From positions 7,876,501-7,940,500 of the forward strand of contig CM076955.1 in NCBI GenBank assembly GCA_039566865.1: a stretch of 64,000 nucleotides of DNA. Reading direction: 5' to 3'. This DNA comes from Aurelia coerulea (Eukaryota; Cnidaria; Scyphozoa; Semaeostomeae; Ulmaridae). This document shows positions 56,722 to 64,000 of this stretch, piece by piece; the first letter of the stretch is position 1, and every line of letters starts with the position of its first letter. The notes below the pieces were generated by a model, which was given only the letters and a program-made list of their open reading frames with translations, made no database searches and was not told where the DNA came from. The translations under genes and the position numbers were made by a program.

Positions 56722-57450
56722 TAGAGTAGTTTCGGGCCAGATTGGAAAGTTTCAAAAGTGCGCAGGGGATTTTCATACGGGGATAAAAATGGCGCAGATA
56801 GTATGCAAATTTGAGTCAACAATGCGCATATCAGCATAGTGCAACTTACATACTATACATTGTATACAAAGGAGATTGCACGTATGGCAGCGCGGATAAT
56901 ATAAGAGTGCGCGGGGGATTAATCCCCTGCGCATGTCAAATTTTCCAATCTGGGTTTCGGGTATTATGGAACACTTAACGGAAAAAAATTAATTGTGAAC
57001 ATAATTCATGACACATTTGGCCACACTTGGTATTAGCAATTAGGCCTAAGCATGTTCTAATGTTTCATCAGTATGCCCTGATTCTGAAACGTTGGTTGTT
57101 GATAAACAAGACAAAAAAATGAACACGGGTTGAGTTGGGTATTATGGAACACTGTCGGGTATTTTGGAACAAAGCTATTTCTATTGTTTGTATACTGGTT
57201 AATGTTTGAGATATCTCAAGAAAATGGCAGCCAGAAATCACTTTCGTCTGATGTCCTTCATTATCAGCGATATGGAGAGTACACAAAATGCTACAGCGGC
57301 CTAACATCGATCAAAATATGACAGAAGAGGTATGAAGACTTGAACCAAATGAAATTAACAAGTTTCTTTCTCATCCCAGGGCCGCTAAGCTTCATTTACT
57401 GAATAATGTCCCAAAATACCCGACAACCCATAATACCCGGAACCACTCTA
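56722..57450. mobile_element. Element with TAGAGTnGTTnCGGGTATTATGG ends
   Basis: TAGAGTAGTTTCGGGTATTATGG (split by a later MITE at 56737) at the left and, inverted at the right, TAGAGTGGTTCCGGGTATTATGG. The words GGGTATTATGGAAC and GGGTATTTTGGAAC recur inside (57135, 57160, 57408). Possible TA duplication. No gene. Confidence 0.65.
56737..56953. mobile_element. 217-bp hAT-like MITE inside the previous element's left end
   Basis: Ends CCAGATTGGAAAGTTT and complement CCAGATTGGAAAATTT. GTTTCGGG is duplicated at 56729-56736 and 56954-56961. It has GTGCGCAGGGGATT near both ends. It splits the end of the surrounding element, which dates it as younger. Confidence 0.9.
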
Positions 57451-57705
57451 GTCATAGAAAGAATTTTTTGTTGAGAGGAATTTCTTCAGTCAGGAGGACC
57501 TCTCTAGTAAGGTGAAGACGAAGGTGAAGTTGCATTTTTAGCACCAAAGCGCTGCGATCACAGAAATAACTAAGTGCTAATTGAGTCCATGACCCCCACA
57601 CACCTGTTACGCATCTACTCTACATCTGGTCTGCACCAACTATTTACCCTGGTGTTGTTGAAATTTGGGAAATTGGCATTTCAATTTGAAAAATGTGAGG
57701 GGGTG

Positions 57706-58222
57706 TTATTATTATTATTATACATTATTTATACACGAAAAATCCCTTCAGCAAACAGAATTTGATATACAAAACTACAAACCTACAAGAAGATATATAA
57801 ATAAAATTCATAGTTCTAGGGTGGGACTTATCTTCCAGGGAGTCGTGTTTGAGTTGAATTCAGCTCCTCTCCTCAAATGTAGTTGGAGATGTTTTTTAAA
57901 TTTTTGCAAAGTAGAGAACTCCCTGAGGGTAGTGGGGATGTCGTTCCAAGCTTTCAGACCTGAATAATGAAAGCTTTTCTTTGAATACTCAAGACTATAT
58001 CTCGGAATTTGAATATCCGTGCAGTTTCTTGTTTTATAATTTGAGTGCGTGTTTCTTGTTTGATATCTATCCCAAAGGCTTTCAGGGCAAATCTTATTCA
58101 TCATCTTATAGGTCATCACCGATCGGTCAAATTTTATTAGTTGTTCTACCGTCAACCAATCACTAGACCACTGATCTTTGATTTTTGCCTTTTCTATGAT
58201 AGAATGTGCTCTGTCATATGTG
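57706..58222 (-). mobile_element. 5'-truncated LINE tail with (ATT)n
   Basis: A minus-strand ORF2 C-terminus followed by about 100 bp and a (TTA)n tail at 57706-57722. The junction on the other side, near 58222, meets a SINE. Confidence 0.78.
57808..58222 (-). pseudogene. LINE ORF2 C-terminus (jockey/CR1-like, fragment)
   Basis: Reads KIKDQWSSDWLTVEQLIKFDRS followed by VMTYKMMNKICPESL, then SFHYSGLKAWNDIPTTLRE and a helical end. The RSVMTYKxxNxxCPxxL and SFxYxGxKxWNxxP signatures are standard for the C-terminal tail of these LINE proteins. No catalytic motif remains. The frame is open. Confidence 0.78.
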
Positions 58223-58224
58223 AA

Positions 58225-58400
58225 GGTGTTGTGGCGCAGTAGTGTAATCCTCTGACATTGCCCAGAACAGTCAGGTGGACCAGGCTCGATCCCAGGTAGA
58301 GCCCCATCACTTCAGCGTCATGACAAGGGGTTGCGGACTTGATTAGGCCTATTCTACTTCTGCGATCCCAGCGCTTGGCGCTAAAAACCGCAACTTCATG
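58225..58400 (+). mobile_element. tRNA-derived SINE
   Basis: TGGCGCAGTAG (A box, 58232-58242) and GGCTCGATCCC (B box, 58283-58293), with correct spacing. After the tRNA-like part comes a non-tRNA body ending near CCCAGCGCTTGGCGC. It shares GTGGCGCAGT with the SINE at 19417-19663. The anticodon region does not fold as a working tRNA. Confidence 0.65.
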
Positions 58401-58814
58401 TTATATTTGCTTTGCATACCTTTACATATCCAGTTGCAACAGCAAATCTTCCTTCATAAAGAACTGTGGGCACGCTTCCCAAACACAAACTTTGGGCACG
58501 CCTCCCATACACAACCTCAAAGATCAACTACCTTCAAAACCACACACGTGGAAAACAACCAACAACAACAAAACAAGTAACCAAAAGTCATGCCTCTCAA
58601 GTAGGTTGACAATCTTCCCCTCTTTTATATCAAATGTAAACTCTTCTAATATGTACATTCCAAAATTCTAACACAATTCAAAACGCTTCTATCTTTCCAG
58701 CTGTATAATTCCAGCTGCAATAGTTGCTAGAAGCTTGGTTGCAGATGCACCATGTTTTGTCAAACAGTCAGCAATCTGTTCAGAACTTGTTACCCATTCT
58801 ACAGTAATTTCTCT

Positions 58815-59550
58815 TCTCAGGCCTTTCGTTTGACGCATGCGATCGCACGCGCGCCTAGGCACACGCGCAAATTAAGTGCTTTTCATCGCACGTGCAAAGT
58901 GCTATTTTGATTAAGTAAAGCGGTACTTTGATGCTCGACACATCCAATATCAACTTGCGCTTCAATAAACCGTGATAACTGACAGATCCCCCGCAACACT
59001 TTCGACAAAGTCCCAAGTGGCAATTCCCACAATATGAAATAATTGCGATGAAGCATATGGAGTCAATAATGATAATAAGCGGTAATGGCAGGCACTGTTC
59101 TCCAATCGAAAGAGAACACATCATTAAACAGGCAGTGGGAATTTATGTTTCAAAACGCCGAAAGACGAAGATAGCCTCCCCACCAAGAAAGGTCGTTATT
59201 ATAGATAGGGATGTTGAAAATGAACAGAGCAGACAGATTTGTCCTGTTGACATTGATAGTTCAAACGAATCAGACACTGACGAGTCTAAGTTTCCGACGA
59301 AGAAACTTCCCAGTAGTACACAAAATATCTTTAAATGCAGTTTATAGCCCTACAAACTCATTGACACATAAACATAACGATAATATTAATTTTACGGTAG
59401 TGTAATTGCAGTATCTTTATCAATAGATGGAGACTTGAATACCTATTTTTGTCACTTCTTAATTACCGTCTCAGTCTTTGTAATATGAAAATGGGCTGCG
59501 TGCGGCATTTCGCATGTCTAGGTTAGTTTAGGCGTGCGATGGCGTGTGAT
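58815..59550. mobile_element. Element with CG-rich GCGATCGCACGCG-type ends
   Basis: GCGATCGCACGCGCGCCTAG at 58839 faces, inverted, TAGTTTAGGCGTGCGATGGCG at about 59524. GCGTGCGA words cluster at both ends; similar clusters at 61995-62165 may be another copy's remains. Boundaries are approximate and no target duplication was found. The interior has a 100-codon frame. Confidence 0.45.
59048..59347 (+). CDS. Unidentified 99-residue frame, acidic/serine-rich end
   Basis: ATG-initiated (the frame is open a little further upstream). The N-terminal half is mixed, with EREHIIKQAVGIYVSKRRKTK suggesting a basic segment. The C-terminal half contains DIDSSNESDTDESKFPTKK. No family recognised. It lies within the CG-rich-ended element and may be an exon of a transposon protein or a captured fragment, or it may be fortuitous. 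Confidence 0.25.
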   Translation: MKHMESIMIISGNGRHCSPIEREHIIKQAVGIYVSKRRKTKIASPPRKVVIIDRDVENEQSRQICPVDIDSSNESDTDESKFPTKKLPSSTQNIFKCSL

Positions 59551-60243
59551 ACGAAGGTGCTAACTTTCATCATCATGATTGCGATTGTTTGTTGTTTTTC
59601 ATCCTTGTTCTCAAGAAATATGGGGTGGTGGTTTCAAGATGACCTTTCATATCGTAAACTACCGTAAATTATGAAAGCAGATCGATAACGGCCTTTTATT
59701 GCCCTCAGATATAAGCTTGTGAGGGTGATCACCCCCAATATAGCGTCTTTTTTTTTCGAGTGTTTTTTGCTCTTTATTGATAAGCTTTCAATACGTTGTT
59801 CTTGCATCGGTGAATGCTCTCTTCCTTGAGACTTATGGCTTATTTTCCTGTCGAGAAGAGAGAAGGCAGGCAAGAAACTGCCGAGCCACTAAAGTTACGA
59901 AAAATATTTCGTTGAGTGTATATTTCTCTGTCGTACTGCCTTTCAAGTTAGGGAAATGTCAAAGCAGTTAGGCCATCCAGTTTCCTGTTTTCCCGTTTAA
60001 TAAAATGTGGACTTAAATTAGGCTTCAAGCCTAATTCAAAACAAATAAAGATTTCACAAAAGTTATTGACAGATTAAAGAAGGTTTTTAAGTAGCGAATA
60101 TACGCTCTAGAAAAAGCAACCAAACCTTTTAAGGCATCTAAAGTTTATTGGAGAGTTTACACAAATTCGTAGTGGGCCTACTCTAGAAATGCACTGCAGA
60201 AAATCCAGAGAAGGGTTTTGTGTCAAAGTCAGATTAAAGTGAG
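59551..60243. other. 0.7-kb segment without an identified gene
   Basis: Short frames only, no element ends detected. Confidence 0.5.
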
Positions 60244-60245
60244 TA

Positions 60246-61562
60246 GGGTAAGACGGGGTAAAGTGAACTATTTTGAAGGTTTTTCAAGGATATCCTAAAG
60301 ATATTGTAGCTGAGGGCAAACTTTTTAACGTTGTTTTGACATTATGTCTTTGGGTCAGTTTATCAAGCAAAAATATTTTTCAAATCTTGTTCCATTGTCT
60401 CACAAAAGAGCTTTCTTTGGCGACCGCTCTGCCTAGTTCACTTTACCCCAGGCCGGGGTAAAGTGAACTACTTAGCAATTGTTCGATAAAACCAAAATGA
60501 TGCTGGTAAAACCCGAAAACATGATTTATTTTGCAACTCTAAGGAGTTCTTCGCATGCAAGAACGAAATAAACCCAAAAAATTCACAAAAGTGATATTTA
60601 AAAAAATTAAACGGTGACCTACGTTGAGAACGATCTTTGCAGATCAAATATTAACCAAAAACTATTGTTAAAGTCACAAATTCGAGTCAGATTGCAAGAC
60701 CTGAATACAATTCGATGAACAATAATGGGAATATACTTGGAAAATACTATATTGCATATAAATACCAAATCACCACAAAGAGAAACACTATTTTCAAAGT
60801 AGTTCACTTTGCCCTGAAACCTCCACCCAGAAATAAAACCAAAAATAGTTATAAATCTATGACAATTATCAATATTCTAATTTCACAGTGATGGCCATTT
60901 ATCCTTTCTATGTCGATAGATATACTTGCTTCATCAAATTCCAATGAAATTCTTAGATCAGTAACCGCATTTTTGAATGAAGGTCAAACTTAGGCTGTCA
61001 AATTTTTGGAGGTTTTTCAGGGAGCTGGTATCAGAATGTATTTCTGTGTCATCAGAGCGAAAAATTGTCCTGCAAATTATGATTTTCTCTAGGCAGAATT
61101 ATGAAGCAAATGAGATCAAATAGGTTTTCTTCATCTGACTTAATGTTCATATGAGAAAATCAAAAATCATGGGTAGTTCACTTTACCCCGGTCGAAGCAA
61201 AATATCGACTGAACGGTAGATCTTTTAAAATATTATGTTAGCTGACATGGCATGTGCTTCAAATCGATCAAAACAATTATAGAAATGAATTTCGTCTAGG
61301 GGTAAAAAATTAAGGCCAAAGATAGGAGCCCAAACCTATAAACCATAATTTCCCGAGGTTGTTTTTACTGCCTCGGGTAAAGGGATTTTTTGCAACAACA
61401 GGAAGAACTATTTTGCAAAAATGTTTTCATTTTCTGTGAGCACATGTACCAAACCATTGGGCATAAATCACGTTTTATCATTGCATGTTTACTTTTGGAG
61501 AGAGGCGCGAATGTTCTGAGTAGTTCACTTTACCCCGTAGTTCACTTTACCCCGTCTTACCC
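60246..61562. mobile_element. Element with GGGTAAGACGGGGTAAAGTG ends
   Basis: Inverted ends of about 26 bp; TA at 60244-60245 and 61563-61564. The word GGGGTAAAGTGAACT or its complement occurs about seven times: 60255, a near-perfect palindrome at 60435-60469, 60799 (degenerate), 61173, 61529 and 61540. Repeated end-derived motifs inside an element are expected of transposase-binding sites. The TA flank hints at a mariner-type element but is too short to prove it. No transposase found. Confidence 0.75.
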
Positions 61563-61564
61563 TA

Positions 61565-61989
61565 TTATTCATCATTTTCGCTCCCTGATTCTTGACGACG
61601 TTAACACTTTAGTTCAACTAGGAACATGAACAAAGAAGAGAGAACGACGATAGACCCACGAAGAAACTTTTCTATTGCAAAATACAACAGATTGGAGAGA
61701 TTATTAAAGACAAGTCTATCCTCCGCATCTTGCAGTTCTTTAAAGATTTCTTGTTGAATCCATTTGCTAAGATCGATCAATAAACATTTAAAGTTCCATT
61801 TGAAATCCTTGCATCTTGTTTGCTTCGCCAGTGAGCTGACCTTTACAACGGTTTCCTTTCGTAAAGAGACCGAAGCGCTATGCAGCAAAATCGTAGCATC
61901 GAGTGATGAATGAAGGAGAAATTTCAAATTCTAAATAAAAGGAGGGCTCTGTTTTTTGCAACATTGTTTGTGATTGAAATTTTATGAAA
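61565..61989. other. Unassigned spacer
   Basis: A minus-strand frame at 61601-61927 (108 codons) has no recognised family. Nothing else seen. Confidence 0.4.
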
Positions 61990-61994
61990 TTCGG

Positions 61995-62165
61995 TAAATT
62001 TTCAGGTTTGCCCGTGCGACGTTTCGCACGTCTTGGACAATTTAGGCGTGTGCGGAGGCGTGCGCTTGCGATCGCACGCCTCATATTACGAAGACTGCCG
62101 TCTTGAATAACTACGCGTGCGAATCGCACGCGCAAATGAATTTTGCCTGTGTGGTTTGCCGCACG
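61995..62165. repeat. CG-rich GCGTGCGA cluster
   Basis: Dense GTGCGA/GCACGC words (GTGCGACGTTTCGCAC, GCGATCGCACGCC, CGTGCGAATCGCACGCG), several self-complementary, similar to the ends of the 58815-59550 element. Probably a decayed or deleted copy in which both ends lie close together. Confidence 0.5.
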
Positions 62166-62224
62166 CGTGTTGTTTTATTCCCGAAAAGGACTGTCTTCTC
62201 ATTTGCAGTTTGCTCATTTAGCTC

Positions 62225-62860
62225 ATTAGTTATAACTGCAACCCTCGTATAATCCTTTATCAGCTGCTCAAGCTGAAATTCAGAGTAGATCATATTTAGT
62301 TTTTTGCAATTTTATTCTGCTTATTTTAAGGTCGCAGTTAGTATCGCCGATAAGAATTATTTCTTTGTTTTCTTTCTCAAGGTTTATTAAGACATCCCTC
62401 ATATTTTCGAAGGCAGTATCATCAACTCCAGCTGTTGGAGGTCGATACCAGCAGACAACTAGAAATGTCTTAGCATGATTTTGTTTTATTTCAAGTGAAA
62501 TGAGTTCTAGTTTATCACTTCTCATTTTAACAACTGGGGGTGGCAAACTTTCTTTCACATATATAGCAACCCCTACGCCATTTCTGTTACGGTCATTTCG
62601 ATATATATTGTAACCGTTGATTTTAACCTCGCTGTCTGTTATTTCTGAGTCAAGACGTGTTTCACTTAGGCCAATTATGTCAATATCATGGTCCTTCGTG
62701 ATGATTTCTAATTCGTGCCTATGTTTTCTCAAGGAAACTATGTTAATGAACGCTATCTTAAGACCATTTTTCTTTCTCCTGCTTGGATTTAATACTCTAC
62801 TACTACTCTCAGTATCCTTCTTGGAGCTGTGTAACCCCTAGCAGTATTTAACAAAACGAC
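62225..62860 (-). pseudogene. LINE ORF2 N-terminus: APE-type endonuclease (frameshifted, partial)
   Basis: Reads NGLKIAFINIVSLRKHRHELE, IDIIGLSETRLDSEI (catalytic glutamate motif), GVAIYVKESL, VVCWYRPP, IGDTNCDL (usually GDFNCDL). After a frameshift near 62285, LNMIYSEFQLEQLIKDYTRV follows. The nuclease nicks target DNA to prime reverse transcription. The last nuclease motif (SDH) and all of the RT are missing. Confidence 0.83.
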
Positions 62861-62865
62861 TTAAA

Positions 62866-63321
62866 CAAGTCCGAGGTTGGTATGATTGATGATAAAATAC
62901 GAGATAATACTGTTATGAATGATGTATGATACCTTTTTCCATTATTTTTAGCCTTCTCCTTGTGAAATTACGTATGCAAATGATCAATTTGAGTGAAATG
63001 ACATCATATCGCGCAAACGAAAACGAGGCTGTGTGATTGTTTTTCGCCTCTTTATCGTTGCAAGCCTCTTTATCGTGTTCTTGTGCCATTTTCAATGCAT
63101 GAGTATACGATAAAGAGACTAGCAGCGATTCAGAGGCGAAAAACAATCACACAGCCTCGTTTTCGTTTGCGCGATATGACGTCACTTGCTCAAATTGCTT
63201 ATTTGAATACGTAATTTCAGAAGGAGAAGGCGAAAAGTAGTGGAAAAAAGTATCATACATCATTCATAGCAGTATTATCTCGTATTTTATCATCAATCAT
63301 ACCAACCCCGGACTTGTCCTT
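62866..63321. mobile_element. Foldback MITE inside the LINE
   Basis: Arms at about 62866-63048 and 63128-63321 are inverted and about 90 per cent alike (ACAAGTCCGGGGTTGGTATG, GCGCGATATGACGTCA, GAGGCTGTGTGATTG); the loop is about 80 bp. It separates LINE ORF1 from ORF2. The surrounding LINE frame stops exactly at its ends. Confidence 0.83.
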
Positions 63322-63647
63322 TAAGTTCCCGGAGAATTTCCTAACCCCACCGTCGTTGATATGCAAACCATCGTCCAATAAATTACTAAAGAAAATGTTA
63401 GAGTTATCAATAGTGTCCATACCATTAACTGTGAGTTCATCTTGGACTAAAGTTGCTCTGGGGAAGAGTTACTAACGTTGTTCGTTCCTGCGTGGATAAT
63501 TATTACATCACTGCTGCTCTTCCCTGCAAGGCTGGCCGCCTCCTTTATCTTCATTCCTGGCTTGAATCTTTTTTCTACAACTTGATGATCATATGAACCA
63601 TGACTTGGACTTGATAAGTCAGTGGGCTCACGCTTGGAGAATGTCAT
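63322..63647 (-). pseudogene. LINE ORF1 SGNH-hydrolase-like part (fragment, frameshifted)
   Basis: FKPGMKIKEAASLAGKSSSD then VIIIHAGTNNVSNS holds the GTNN block of SGNH esterases found in ORF1 of CR1/L2-like LINEs. After a shift near 63446 it continues as LVQDELTVNGMDTI and DDGLHINDGGVRKFSGNLK, carrying the late HINDxG histidine block. The start is missing because the element ends near 63635. Confidence 0.72.
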
Positions 63648-64000
63648 TTAATCCTGACCCGCAAAAACAAGCTGTAAATTGACATTTTCAAGGAAGAAAA
63701 TTGAAATTGACCATCCAGTGATCCTTTTTAACGACATACCTGTTAAAAAAGTAAACAAACATAAACATTTAGGACTTATCCTGGACTCAAAACTATCTTT
63801 CTCAGCTCATATCAAATCAGCTATCTCTAAAACAAGAAAGGGCATTGGTTTGCTGAAATATCTCTCCAAATATCTGCCCAGGCATACCCTAAACGAATTA
63901 TATAAGCTCTATGTTCGACCCCACCTGGATTATGGTGATATTATTTACGATATTCCTGCTAAAGTGTGTGAATTCAATCTAAACATCATTTTACCAAATT
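63635..64000 (+). pseudogene. LINE ORF2 RT C-terminal fragment, runs off the window
   Basis: The plus strand reads WRMSFNPDPQKQA, then after a one-base shift near 63674 LTFSRKKIEIDHPVILFND, KHKHLGLILDSKLSFSAHIK and LYKLYVRPHLDYGDIIYD, open to position 64000. WxMxFNPDPxKQA followed by HLGLxLDxxLxFxxHI is typical of the region just after the catalytic motif in jockey/CR1-like LINEs. It abuts the minus-strand LINE fragment. Confidence 0.83.

Larger units (their letters stand above)
62225..63647 (-). mobile_element. LINE 5' region (ORF1 end and ORF2 start), split by a foldback
   Basis: Minus strand. An SGNH-type ORF1 part (63322-63647) is followed, after the foldback at 62866-63321, by the start of ORF2 with an APE endonuclease (62225-62860). 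The order matches CR1/L2-like LINEs. Homology stops near 62225. Confidence 0.8.

Overview
The window looks like AT-rich nuclear DNA of an invertebrate, most likely a cnidarian and perhaps a stony coral. That assignment is an inference from the mixture of repeats: Penelope-like elements with GIY-YIG domains, LINEs with restriction-like or APE endonucleases, tRNA-derived SINEs, and many short inverted-repeat DNA transposons carrying runs of G or C. I see no bacterial operon, no rRNA, no functional tRNA gene and no complete host gene. Nearly everything that can be named is a mobile element or part of one. Open frames outside the named elements are short, and several depend on non-ATG starts.

Layout. 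1-7 kb: a degenerate tandem repeat, a 1 kb foldback, then a large imperfect palindrome (1324-6991) whose arms were later hit by a TA-flanked MITE, a hAT-like MITE with an 8-bp target duplication and a 5'-truncated LINE. 8.3-9.9 kb: a TAGACT-ended transposon carrying what looks like a captured first exon. 10-13.6 kb: a hAT-like element with a 221-bp minisatellite inside, a small MITE, and a foldback with a 10-bp target duplication. 14-16 kb: a 90-bp perfect inverted repeat and unassigned sequence. 16.3-17.8 kb: another TAGACT element. 17.9-19.4 kb: a Penelope-like RT/GIY-YIG fragment and a SINE. 20.1-21.0 kb: a hairpin-ended MITE. 22.4-30.5 kb: retroelements packed around (ATT)n tracts, comprising two restriction-endonuclease LINE fragments, three Penelope-like copies and one LINE tail. 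31.6-32.6 kb: a possible Penelope N-terminus and a ULP1-like protease fragment. 34.1-35.1 kb: a roughly 240-bp tandem array. 38.3-41.5 kb: a LINE with a 1,000+ codon open frame. 41.9-45.1 kb: four MITE or foldback elements, one built from arrays of a 10-bp palindrome. 45.4-54.8 kb: nested TAG...CTA transposons in up to four layers, most with an exact 9-bp target duplication. 54.9-64 kb: more MITEs, a LINE tail, a SINE, two larger inverted-repeat elements and LINE fragments at the right edge.

How the parts relate. None of the inverted-repeat elements encodes a transposase I can recognise, so all are probably non-autonomous and were mobilised from elsewhere. Target duplications and duplicated arms preserve the empty sites, so the order of several insertions can be read directly. 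The TAG-ended, 9-bp-duplication family is the dominant and most distinctive component: it has inserted into its own relatives and has carried a gene piece. (ATT)n tracts act as junctions for two unrelated retroelement classes.
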